Below are positions 35,961 through 44,020 of a stretch of DNA of 64,000 nt, piece by piece. The DNA is from Martelella radicis (GTDB lineage: Bacteria > Pseudomonadota > Alphaproteobacteria > Rhizobiales > Rhizobiaceae), in assembly GCF_014196625.1 (NCBI RefSeq), contig NZ_JACIDZ010000007.1:176532-240531 (forward strand), read 5' to 3'. The notes beneath the pieces are model-generated. The model searched no databases. It was not told the DNA's origin and saw only the letters and a list, made by a program, of their open reading frames with translations. How positions within the stretch are numbered: position 1 is the first letter of the stretch; the number at the start of each line of letters is the position of its first letter. The position numbers and the translations under genes were made by a program.

Positions 35961-36956
35961 ATGCGCAGCACATTCTTCTGTATCGACGGCCATACGGCCG
36001 GCAATCCCGTCCGTCTTGTCGCCGGCGGCGCGCCGCTTCTTGCAGGCGCCTCCATGTCCGAGCGACGGCAGGATTTCCTTGCCCGCTTCGACTGGATCCG
36101 CACCGGGCTCTGCTTCGAGCCGCGCGGCCATGACATGATGTCGGGCGGGTTTCTCTATCCGCCGGCACGCGGCGATACCGATGCCGGCATCCTCTATATC
36201 GAGACCAGCGGCTGCCTGCCGATGTGCGGCCACGGCACGATCGGCATCGTCACCTTTGCGCTCGAGAACGGACTGATCCGGCCGAAAACGCCGGGCCATC
36301 TGAAGCTTGAGGTGCCCGCCGGCCTGATCGGCATCGATTATCGCGAGGAAGGCCAGAGGGTAACCTCGGTGACAATCACCAACGTGCCGTCCTATCTCGC
36401 GGCCCGGGATATCCCCATCACCGTACCGGATTTCGGAGACCTTACCCTCGATATCGCCTATGGCGGCAATTTCTACGCCATCATCGAGCCGCAGGGCCCC
36501 TATAGGGGACTTGATATGCTCGGCGCGGGCCGGATTGTCGAACTCTCCAATATCGTCAGGTCTCTGGTGCGGGAAAAGATCACGCCCGTTCATCCTCTGG
36601 ACCCGACGATTGCCGGCGTCAGCCATGTGATGTGGACGGATATTCCGAAGCATGGCGGCGATGCCCGCAATGCGGTCTTCTACGGCGACAAGGCCATCGA
36701 CGGTTCGCCCTGCGGCACAGGAACGTCTGCCCGGATGGCCCAGCTTGCGGCAAGGGGGCGCCTCAGGCCCGGCGCGCGTTTTGTTCACGAAAGCTATATC
36801 GGCAGTGCCTTCACCGGGCGCGTGGAGGCCCCAACCACGCTCGGCGACAGCGAGGCGATCATTCCGACAATCGAAGGCTCAGCCATCGCCACGGGCTTCA
36901 ACACCATCTTCATCGATGACGAGGACCCGTTCCGGCAGGGTTTTCAGGTGCGCTGA
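35961..36956 (+). CDS. 4-hydroxyproline 2-epimerase (proline racemase family)
   Basis: The protein has 331 residues from the ATG at 35961 (MRSTFFCIDGHTAGNPVR). Both catalytic positions are cysteines: Cys89 in LPMCGHGTIG and Cys251 in DGSPCGTGTSARMA. In this family the Cys/Cys pair marks racemases and epimerases, while a Cys/Thr pair marks trans-3-hydroxyproline dehydratases. Interconversion of trans-4-hydroxy-L-proline and cis-4-hydroxy-D-proline is therefore the best call. The FAD oxidase and deaminase upstream give the following steps. It has no secretion signal. Confidence 0.9.
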   Translation: MRSTFFCIDGHTAGNPVRLVAGGAPLLAGASMSERRQDFLARFDWIRTGLCFEPRGHDMMSGGFLYPPARGDTDAGILYIETSGCLPMCGHGTIGIVTFALENGLIRPKTPGHLKLEVPAGLIGIDYREEGQRVTSVTITNVPSYLAARDIPITVPDFGDLTLDIAYGGNFYAIIEPQGPYRGLDMLGAGRIVELSNIVRSLVREKITPVHPLDPTIAGVSHVMWTDIPKHGGDARNAVFYGDKAIDGSPCGTGTSARMAQLAARGRLRPGARFVHESYIGSAFTGRVEAPTTLGDSEAIIPTIEGSAIATGFNTIFIDDEDPFRQGFQVR

Positions 36957-36995
36957 GACGGGAACGCGCGGGGCAGACTGCAAAAGGAAGACCGA

Positions 36996-38030
36996 ATGTC
37001 CGACGACCAGACGACGATTTCACGCGCGGCGGCAACAGCGCTTGGCGAGGAGGTGATGCGCCTTGCGGGCTTCGCCCCGGATCATGCCCGCGCGATCACC
37101 GCTTCGGTGGTGCGCGCGCAAGGAGACGAATGCCATTCCCACGGGCTCTACCGGTTGCTCTCTTGCGCCGAACTTGCCGAGAAGGGCAAGGTCGACCCTG
37201 AAGCGACGCCGCTCATCGACGATCGCGCGCCCGCGATCGTGAAGGTCGATGCCTGTCGCGGCGTTTCGCTGACGGCTTTTGCGGCCGGCCTGCCGCTCCT
37301 CGTCGAAAAGGCGAAGACAGCGGGACTCGCGGCGCTGGCGATCAACAATTGCTATCATTTCTCCGCGCTCTGGCCGGAGATCGAGGCGATCACGGACCAG
37401 GGTCTGGTGGCGCTCGCCATGACGGTCAGCCATGCCTGGGTGGCGCCTGCCGGCGGCGCGGAGCCGGTCTTCGGCACCAATCCCCTCGCCTTCGGCTGGC
37501 CGCGCCCGGGAAAGAACCCGTTCGTCTTCGATTTCGCCACCTCGGCGATCGCGCGCGGCGATCTGGAGCTGCATCGCCGGTCCGACACGCCACTGCCCGA
37601 AGGCGTGGCCGTGGATGCGGCCGGCAACCCGACCACGGACCCGCTTGAAGCGGTCAACGGCGCCATGCTGACCTTTGGCGGACACAAGGGTTCCGCGCTT
37701 TCGACGATGATCGAGCTACTCGCCGGCCCGCTTATCGGCGACATGACAAGTGCTCAATCGCTTGCCCATGATGATGGCGCAGGCGTGATCCCGATGCATG
37801 GCGAACTGATCCTGGCGCTCGATCCGGCCTCATTCCTGGGCGGCGCGATATCAGCCGACACGTCCGGCGCCGAGGCGCTTTTGACGGCGATCACCCGTTC
37901 GGGCGCGCGCCTGCCCTCATCGCGGCGTTACGCCGCCCGCCGCCGCAATGCGGACCGTGATATGCCCGTCCGCCGCGCCGTGCTTGCCGATATTGAAGCG
38001 CTGGCCGAACGACTGCGACAGCCCCAATAG
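36996..38030 (+). CDS. Ldh-family NAD(P)H oxidoreductase (probable pyrroline/piperideine-2-carboxylate reductase)
   Basis: The protein has 344 residues with AAAAGGAAG as ribosome site. It belongs to the malate/L-lactate dehydrogenase (Ldh/DpkA) family, unrelated to Rossmann lactate dehydrogenases. Visible motifs are HSHGLYRL, the ligand region NNCYHFSALWPEIE, VFGTNPLAFGWPRP, DFATSAIARGD and TFGGHKGSALSTMIELLAGPL. Members next to hydroxyproline genes reduce delta1-pyrroline-2-carboxylate to L-proline, which would let the cell also use trans-3-hydroxyproline or D-proline. That role is inferred from context. Confidence 0.85.
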   Translation: MSDDQTTISRAAATALGEEVMRLAGFAPDHARAITASVVRAQGDECHSHGLYRLLSCAELAEKGKVDPEATPLIDDRAPAIVKVDACRGVSLTAFAAGLPLLVEKAKTAGLAALAINNCYHFSALWPEIEAITDQGLVALAMTVSHAWVAPAGGAEPVFGTNPLAFGWPRPGKNPFVFDFATSAIARGDLELHRRSDTPLPEGVAVDAAGNPTTDPLEAVNGAMLTFGGHKGSALSTMIELLAGPLIGDMTSAQSLAHDDGAGVIPMHGELILALDPASFLGGAISADTSGAEALLTAITRSGARLPSSRRYAARRRNADRDMPVRRAVLADIEALAERLRQPQ

Positions 38031-38044
38031 CGCGCAACGCGAAA

Positions 38045-38078
38045 GAATAAAAAACGGCGACGGTTTCCCGCCGCCGTT
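38045..38078 (-). terminator. Intrinsic terminator of asd
   Basis: On the minus strand, AACGGCG and CGCCGTT arms (38053-38059 and 38072-38078) continue inward with a CGG/CCG pair after one mismatch around a GAAA-type loop. A T-rich run follows (complement of 38045-38052). It lies 27 bases past the asd stop and may also serve the convergent Ldh-family gene. Confidence 0.85.
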
Positions 38079-38105
38079 CTCAGATCTTGACAATGCGCCC
38101 CTTGA

Positions 38106-39137
38106 TCAGGCCGTCGCGCGTGACTTGAGCAGATTGCGCTCGACCAGAAGTTCGGCGATCTGCACCGCGTTCAGCGCAGCGCCCTTGCGCAGATTGTCGG
38201 AGACGACCCACATCGCCAGGCCGTTTTCCACGGTCGCGTCCTCGCGAATGCGGGAAATATAGGTAACGTCCTCGCCCGCGCATTCGACCGGGGTGACGTA
38301 TCCGCCATCCTCATGCTTGTCGACGACCAGGCAGCCCGGAGCCTCGCGCAGGATCTCGCGGGCTTCTTCCGCGGTGATTTCCTTTTCAAATTCGAGGTTC
38401 ACCGCCTCGCCATGGCCGATGAAGACCGGCACGCGCACGGCCGTGCAGGTGACCTTGATCTTCGGGTCCAGCATCTTCTTGGTTTCGGCCAGGACCTTCC
38501 ACTCCTCCTTGGTGTAACCGTCCTCCATGAAGACGTCGATATGGGGAATGACGTTGAAGGCGATGCGCTTGGTGAACTTCTTGGTCTCGATCGGATCGGC
38601 GACGAAGACGGCGCGGGTCTGGTTGAACAATTCGTCCATGCCATCCTTGCCGGCGCCTGAAACCGACTGGTAGGTGGAAACCACGACGCGCTTGATGGTC
38701 GCGGCATCATGCAGCGGCTTCAGCGCGACGACGAGCTGGGCCGTCGAGCAGTTCGGATTGGCGATGATGTTGCGCTTGGTAAAGCCCTCGATGGCATCCG
38801 GATTGACCTCCGGCACGATCAGCGGAACTTCGGAATCGTAGCGCCAGGCCGAGGAGTTGTCGATGACGACGCAACCCTGCGCGCCGATCTTCGGCGACCA
38901 CTTCTGCGAAATCGATCCGCCCGCCGACATCAGGCAGATATCGGTGTCGGAGAAATCGTAGTTCTCCAGATTCTTCACCTTCAGCGTCTTGTCGCCGAAG
39001 GAGACTTCCTTGCCGACGGAGCGGCTGGAGGCAAGTGCTACGACCTCATCGGCCGGGAAACCGCGCTCTGCGAGGATGGAAAGCATTTCGCGCCCGACAT
39101 TGCCGGTAGCGCCGGCGACTGCAATCTTGAAACCCAT
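38106..39137 (-). CDS. asd: Aspartate-semialdehyde dehydrogenase
   Basis: The protein has 343 residues. The N-terminal NADP site is AGATGNVGREML, the phosphate-binding region is LASSRSVGKEV, and the nucleophile is Cys130 in ANPNCSTAQLV. YQSVSGAGKDGMDELFNQT and the late VPVFIGHGEAVNLEFE are standard. It makes aspartate semialdehyde for lysine, threonine, methionine and diaminopimelate. It is followed by an intrinsic terminator. A short possible gene lies 116 bases upstream on the same strand. Confidence 0.97.
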   Translation of the reverse strand: MGFKIAVAGATGNVGREMLSILAERGFPADEVVALASSRSVGKEVSFGDKTLKVKNLENYDFSDTDICLMSAGGSISQKWSPKIGAQGCVVIDNSSAWRYDSEVPLIVPEVNPDAIEGFTKRNIIANPNCSTAQLVVALKPLHDAATIKRVVVSTYQSVSGAGKDGMDELFNQTRAVFVADPIETKKFTKRIAFNVIPHIDVFMEDGYTKEEWKVLAETKKMLDPKIKVTCTAVRVPVFIGHGEAVNLEFEKEITAEEAREILREAPGCLVVDKHEDGGYVTPVECAGEDVTYISRIREDATVENGLAMWVVSDNLRKGAALNAVQIAELLVERNLLKSRATA

Positions 39138-39253
39138 GATGATTTAGCTCTCTTTCGTTACTCTCCTCTTGGTGGTCGGGAGCGGAAGAGCGGCCTTACA
39201 GGCGCCTTCCCGTCCCCGGCCAGACCGGGGAGAGAGCGGCAGGGCCAGAGACG

Positions 39254-39376
39254 TCAGACGGTTTTCGTCGTCGTTTTCTTGGCCGTTTTGGTGAGAATAG
39301 CGGACGCGGAGTTCACGCCGCCGGCGCGAAGCGCCAGGGTGATATCGCCAGAAATGTGACGCATCATCTGCAGCAT
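39254..39376 (-). CDS. Possible small protein of 40 residues upstream of asd
   Basis: A short frame starts MLQMMRHISGDITLALRAGG and ends with a Lys/Thr-rich tail. GACAGGAAACC gives a reasonable ribosome site 8 bases before the ATG. Codon third positions are GC-rich, as in neighbouring genes. A small hairpin (39214-39230) lies 24 bases past the stop. I do not recognise a family. The short length makes chance possible. Confidence 0.35.
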   Translation of the reverse strand: MLQMMRHISGDITLALRAGGVNSASAILTKTAKKTTTKTV

Positions 39377-39402
39377 GGTTTCCTGTCCTTTAACCGCGAA
39401 GG

Positions 39403-40221
39403 CTAATGGCCTTTTTGCGGCCGCAAGTCAAGGTCTGTTTGCTTTGGAGGGGTAGGATGGTGGTGTCGCAGGAACTCCGGTTTGAGCGCCCTGATACTGT
39501 TGCGCGGCAACGGCCAGCCACTCTCGTCAATGCGGAAAACCATGCGATAGCGCGAGAAGAAGATCGCGACCAGATAGGTGCACCACGTCCCGAAGGCGAG
39601 CCCGGCAATCACATCGCTCGGATAATGCGCGCCGACAATGGTGCGACACATGGCAATCACCACGGCGAGGCTGAAGAACAGAACGCGGTGTCGCGGGTTG
39701 AAGAAGGCCGCACAGGTGAAGATCGCGGCGATCGTCGTCGAGTGACCGGAAGGGAAGCTGGCAAAATCGGCGTCGAACTGCATCGGGCTGAAGGAAAACG
39801 GCCCGAGATCCTGGTAAAGCATGTTCGGGCGCGCACGGCCGATCATGTTCTTGACCAGCGCAACGGCAATGCCGGAAAACGCAATGGCGGCGAAAACGAA
39901 ACTCGAGGCCTGGGCAAGAAACACGCCCTTGGCACGGATGCGCCTGTCACCTGTGCCTGCAGCGCCGAGACCGACAATGATCGCCAGGAAACTGACGATC
40001 AGTATCCAGTCCGACTTGCCGAAATCGGTCAGCAGACTGCCGTAGTGATGCAGGATCGGGTCGAGCTGCCTGCTCATGACGCCGACGGGATAGTCGAGGA
40101 TCGCAAAGGAAACGAAGATCAGCCCCGCTGTCCCGACAATAAAGCCGCGCCAGTGATTGCACGGCCACTTCCGGTCTTTCATTTTCCGCCGCTGGCTGAA
40201 CCAGCGATAAGGCACTGTCAT
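39403..40221 (-). CDS. PAP2-family membrane phosphatase
   Basis: The protein has 272 residues from the ATG at 40221 (MTVPYRWFSQRRKMKDRKWP). The three phosphatase motifs are complete: KNMIGRARP (K-x6-RP), FPSGHSTT, and CRTIVGAHYPSDV with catalytic His and Asp. About six membrane helices surround them. Family members dephosphorylate lipid phosphates such as undecaprenyl pyrophosphate, phosphatidylglycerophosphate or lipid A. The substrate here is unknown. It is divergent from wecB but need not belong to the polysaccharide locus. The C-terminal 40 residues are basic and cytoplasmic. Confidence 0.9.
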   Translation of the reverse strand: MTVPYRWFSQRRKMKDRKWPCNHWRGFIVGTAGLIFVSFAILDYPVGVMSRQLDPILHHYGSLLTDFGKSDWILIVSFLAIIVGLGAAGTGDRRIRAKGVFLAQASSFVFAAIAFSGIAVALVKNMIGRARPNMLYQDLGPFSFSPMQFDADFASFPSGHSTTIAAIFTCAAFFNPRHRVLFFSLAVVIAMCRTIVGAHYPSDVIAGLAFGTWCTYLVAIFFSRYRMVFRIDESGWPLPRNSIRALKPEFLRHHHPTPPKQTDLDLRPQKGH

Positions 40222-40571
40222 CGCATCCCCGCATGTCCCCCTGGCCCGGACAAGCGTCCGGGTCCACGCCGAATAAAGCCTAGCCGAAAAACGCATCGAA
40301 CTCAACGCAGGCACGAAGAGGTTCCACGGCTCTGTTCACACATCAGTCTCTCTGGCCGCCCGGCGCCTGCGAGAGAACTCCAGAAGCGGCAAGTACAGCC
40401 CGTGTATTTCTTTCTGTAACCGATAATTAACCATGTCCTTCTATGAATCGTGACTGAAATAGGAACAGTTTTTCAGTTTCGCGTGGACCCGGCCTGCATT
40501 GTCGGACGGGTCCGGCATTTATGCAGCGGAACGCCGTTCCTGGCGGGTATGGCGTGTGAGGAAGATGTGTT
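40222..40571. other. Divergent promoter region of the PAP2 gene and the wecB-nfr cluster
   Basis: This is 350 bases with no gene. It contains a perfect hairpin (CCCGGAC, AAGC loop, GTCCGGG; 40245-40262) just upstream of the PAP2 start. An AT-rich part at about 40405-40480 probably holds the wecB promoter. No operator for a named regulator is recognisable. Confidence 0.5.
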
Positions 40572-41717
40572 TTGAGAGTTCTTTCCGTATTTGGAACCAG
40601 ACCAGAGGCGATCAAGATGGCTCCGGTTGTCAACGCCATCGCGCGCGAGAAAGCCATCACCGCCTATACATGCGTCACCGGCCAGCATCGCGCGATGCTC
40701 GATCAGGTGCTCGAACTCTTTGGCATCGTTCCCGACCACGATCTCTCGGTGATGGCGCCGAACCAGACGCTAAACAGCCTGTCGTGCAGGGTTATCACCG
40801 GGCTTGACGAGGTTTTCGAAGAGGTCCGGCCGGATTGCGTGCTGGTTCACGGCGATACGACTTCGGCCATGGCGGCGAGCCTTGCCGCTTTCCACCGGGG
40901 CATCAAGATCGGCCATGTGGAGGCGGGACTTCGGACCTATGACCTTTCCAGACCCTGGCCGGAAGAAATGAACCGGCGGGTCATCGATGTGGTTTCCACG
41001 CTCGCATTCGCGCCAACGGCATCAAGCGCAGACAACCTCAAGGCCGAGCATCTCGGCGCACGCATCGTCGTCACCGGCAATACGGTCATCGACGCCTTGA
41101 AGGAAACCGTCGGGCATATCCACGATGACCGGAAACTGCGAGCCGCGCTTGATGGCCGGTTTTCCTTCATCAAACCCTCCCGCCGGCTGGTTCTGGTGAC
41201 GGGCCACCGACGCGAGAGTTTCGGGGGCGGCTTCGTCAATATCTGCAAAGCGCTGGCACGGCTTGCCGAACGCGACGATCTGGAAATCGTCTATCCGGTC
41301 CATCTCAATCCGAATGTATTCGGCCCGGTGCATGAACTGCTCGGCAAGCTCGACAATGTTCACCTCATCGATCCGCTCGCCTATCTCGATTTCGTCTATC
41401 TGATGGCGCGGGCCGACGTCATCCTGACGGATTCCGGCGGCGTGCAGGAGGAGGCGCCCTCGCTCGGCAAGCCGGTCCTGGTGATGCGCGACGTGACCGA
41501 GCGGCCTGAGGCAGTAGCCGCCGGCGCAGTCAGCCTCGTGGGAACCAGCCCGGACCGGATCGTCGCAGAAACGGAAAAGCTGCTGGACGACGAAGCGCAC
41601 TACGCGGGCTTCGCCCGCGTCATCAATCCCTATGGCGACGGACATGCGGCCGCGCGCATCGCTGATGCGCTGACGGGACGGCCGGTCTCACCGTTTGATC
41701 CGGGGGCTCTTCAATGA
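40572..41717 (+). CDS. wecB: UDP-N-acetylglucosamine 2-epimerase (non-hydrolysing)
   Basis: The protein has 381 residues with a TTG start (MRVLSVFGTRPEAIKMAPVV). Family motifs are all present: VTGQHRAMLDQVL, VLVHGDTTSAMAASLAAF, GHVEAGLRTYD, VTGNTVIDAL, VTGHRRESFGGGF, YPVHLNPNV and TDSGGVQEEAPSLGKPVLV. It interconverts UDP-GlcNAc and UDP-ManNAc. It directly precedes a BcsB-like gene and the nfrB/nfrA-like genes, so it probably supplies UDP-ManNAc to that synthase. In E. coli the same enzyme (NfrC) is required with NfrA and NfrB for phage N4 adsorption. No wecC (ManNAcA dehydrogenase) is present, in line with ManNAc itself being the sugar used. Confidence 0.94.
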   Translation: MRVLSVFGTRPEAIKMAPVVNAIAREKAITAYTCVTGQHRAMLDQVLELFGIVPDHDLSVMAPNQTLNSLSCRVITGLDEVFEEVRPDCVLVHGDTTSAMAASLAAFHRGIKIGHVEAGLRTYDLSRPWPEEMNRRVIDVVSTLAFAPTASSADNLKAEHLGARIVVTGNTVIDALKETVGHIHDDRKLRAALDGRFSFIKPSRRLVLVTGHRRESFGGGFVNICKALARLAERDDLEIVYPVHLNPNVFGPVHELLGKLDNVHLIDPLAYLDFVYLMARADVILTDSGGVQEEAPSLGKPVLVMRDVTERPEAVAAGAVSLVGTSPDRIVAETEKLLDDEAHYAGFARVINPYGDGHAAARIADALTGRPVSPFDPGALQ

Positions 41718-41756
41718 CGACTCGATGTGCCGAGAGCGCAGATGGGAGCTGATGAT

Positions 41757-44003
41757 ATGAAATCTCAGAAAGTCCATGCCGGCAGGAAAACCACATTGTG
41801 CGTCGCAATTGGCGGCCTCGTCCTGTTCTCGGCTCATCAGGCGGCCGAAGCCGGTGACGTGGCTGATGCGATCCGTGCGCTTGCAGAAAACGATGTCGTC
41901 ACCCGCAAGGTTTCTCTGACCGACCTCGGCATCACGACGCCGCTCGCCTTCTCCGCCAACAGGGTCAACCGGGAAATCTTTATTCCGGTGCCCGCCGGCG
42001 TTCCGCTGATCAAGCCGAGCCTTTACTTCGACGGGACCTATCTGAGAGGCGATGGCGGCAAGACGACCTATACAATCTCGCTCGACGGCTATGCCGTTGC
42101 CGCGCGTTCGCCTGAAGGCGAAAGGGGAACGACCAGTTTCGATATCGGTGTCGATGGCGCCGCGCGCGACGACGGGTTTGTGCGTCTCGGCATCGCATGG
42201 CAACCGCTGATCGGGCAGTTTTACTGCTACGGCACCGGCCCGAACAACAACCGACTGCTCGTTTACCCGGATACCTATCTCGAATACAGCTACAAGGCCG
42301 CCGACCTCGATACCGTCGCCGGCGCCTTGTCTGCGCTCAAGCAGACCGTAACGCTTCTGGTTTCAGGCGACGTGCTCGACGGCAAGAGTTACGACGCCGC
42401 CTGGCGGCTTGGTGTGGCGCTGGAACGGGCAGGCAAGACCGTCCAGCTCAAGGCGCTGCCGGCAAAGGGAGACACAATCGACGCCTCGGCCATCACCGTG
42501 CCCGCGGCGCTTGAGAAAATCCCCGGCTTTGCGGCATTTGCGAAGGGCGGCTCCGTCGAACTCGAAGACCCCGCGCAAACCGGCGCGCTGCTGCTCCTTG
42601 GCGCTGCCGAAACGCGCGCGGACATCGCCGTTGCCGCCGACAGCCTTTCGGCGGATATCGAAACCGCGCTGAAGGCCGTCACCGCGCAGCTCGTCGCTGC
42701 CGATCCGGATGCGCAACAAGCAGTTCAGGCGCTCGTTGCGGCAGATCAGACACTGTCGCGTCCGCTCGAGGACGGCGCCTACAGCATCCGCCTGGTCGGC
42801 GGCGAGCCGGTTCTCGCGGTTCAGCCGGATGGCGCCAAAGAGGCGGCCGGTCTCTTCAGTAGGTGGTGGCGCAGCACCGCGATCTCCGGCGATATGGTCG
42901 TGCGTGCGGCCAGACTGCCGATGGCCGACGGAGACGCAATGGCCCTACTTCCGCCGAGCGGTTCCGACAGCAATTTCAGTGTCGTGGGGCTTGGCGAATG
43001 GTCGACCACGGCCGATCTCGGCGGCGACATTCCGCCCGGCAAGGTGCCGTCGGATATTCATGTCGTCGTTTCGGCCGCGCCCGGCGCGACCGCCACCCGG
43101 CCGGTGGCCTCGGTTTTCCTCAACGACATGCTGCTCGGCGCAAAACAGCTAGAGGCCGACGGGATGCCCGAGACCATATCCGCCTCTGTCCCCGCCTATA
43201 CGCTGCTGCCGCGCAACACCATTGTCGTACGCGTTCAGCGACAGCCGGCACCGGGCGAATGCGAGGAACTTCCGCAGGGCTTTCCCGTGTCGATCCTCCC
43301 GGACAGCTACCTGCAACTCGCTCCCGCCCCGACTGCGGTTGATTTCGCGGGAGTTTCAGCCAGGCTTTCCGGCGAAAGCCTTGTCGTCGTGAACAATAGC
43401 TGGCTTCAGAATGCGCTTTCGACGCTGCCCAACGTCATCGCACTTGCCGATGCCAGCGGTATTTCTCCTGATCGCGCCGGTTTCAACGTGGCCGACAGGG
43501 CCACCTACCCCGAACCCGACAAGCCTTTCCTGTTCTTCGATGTGGCCGTGGAGGGGGTGAGCAAACGCGCGAGCGTGGTGGGCGACAATGTCGTGATCAC
43601 GACGGCGAAAGGAACCACGCTTTTCGACGCCTCCGGACTATCCGACGTCGCGATCCTTCAGGCGGAGACTGGCGGCGCCGAGCCGGGCCTCACCTATGCG
43701 GCGGACGGCACCGGACCGCTCATCGAAAACCCGCTCAACCTCAGACATGGGGATGTCGCAGTCATCGGCCGCGAAGGCGTTCTCGCCGAGGTCAGAACCA
43801 GCGGCCGGCCGCTGCCGAGCAATACCGAGCCCGATCGCCTGACCAAAAAGCCGTTCAGCTTTTCCTGGCGTCTGCTCACCGATACCGATTTCTGGTTCCG
43901 TCAGGTGCCGGTGCTGATGACGGCACTCATTCTCGGCGGCTTCGTCCTGCTCATGCTGCTTGCCCGCCTGGCCAAGCGGCGCAAGCGAGACGACAAGAGC
44001 TGA
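41757..44003 (+). CDS. BcsB-like membrane-anchored periplasmic polysaccharide subunit
   Basis: The protein has 748 residues from the ATG at 41757 (MKSQKVHAGRKTTLCVAIGG). A signal peptide is cleaved near QAAEA-GD, and one C-terminal helix (about 715-737, VLMTALILGGFVLLMLLARL) precedes a basic tail. This is the topology of BcsB, the periplasmic partner of cellulose synthase. The body alternates beta-rich carbohydrate-binding-like domains (LYFDGTYLRGDGGKTTYTIS, FLNDMLLGAKQLEADG) with alpha/beta segments, as in BcsB. Overall similarity is weak, so I call it BcsB-like only. It sits between wecB and the nfrB-like synthase gene (17 bases before it). Its likely job is to guide the growing chain into the periplasm. 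Cellulose itself is unlikely because no BcsA is present. Confidence 0.72.
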   Translation: MKSQKVHAGRKTTLCVAIGGLVLFSAHQAAEAGDVADAIRALAENDVVTRKVSLTDLGITTPLAFSANRVNREIFIPVPAGVPLIKPSLYFDGTYLRGDGGKTTYTISLDGYAVAARSPEGERGTTSFDIGVDGAARDDGFVRLGIAWQPLIGQFYCYGTGPNNNRLLVYPDTYLEYSYKAADLDTVAGALSALKQTVTLLVSGDVLDGKSYDAAWRLGVALERAGKTVQLKALPAKGDTIDASAITVPAALEKIPGFAAFAKGGSVELEDPAQTGALLLLGAAETRADIAVAADSLSADIETALKAVTAQLVAADPDAQQAVQALVAADQTLSRPLEDGAYSIRLVGGEPVLAVQPDGAKEAAGLFSRWWRSTAISGDMVVRAARLPMADGDAMALLPPSGSDSNFSVVGLGEWSTTADLGGDIPPGKVPSDIHVVVSAAPGATATRPVASVFLNDMLLGAKQLEADGMPETISASVPAYTLLPRNTIVVRVQRQPAPGECEELPQGFPVSILPDSYLQLAPAPTAVDFAGVSARLSGESLVVVNNSWLQNALSTLPNVIALADASGISPDRAGFNVADRATYPEPDKPFLFFDVAVEGVSKRASVVGDNVVITTAKGTTLFDASGLSDVAILQAETGGAEPGLTYAADGTGPLIENPLNLRHGDVAVIGREGVLAEVRTSGRPLPSNTEPDRLTKKPFSFSWRLLTDTDFWFRQVPVLMTALILGGFVLLMLLARLAKRRKRDDKS

Positions 44004-44020
44004 CCGGGCCGGGAGGAAGC

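Noticed and set aside
41757..44003. Cellulose synthase locus
   Set aside because: A BcsB-like protein is present, but there is no BcsA with a PilZ domain, no BcsZ and no BcsC. The synthase is NfrB-like and wecB is adjacent.
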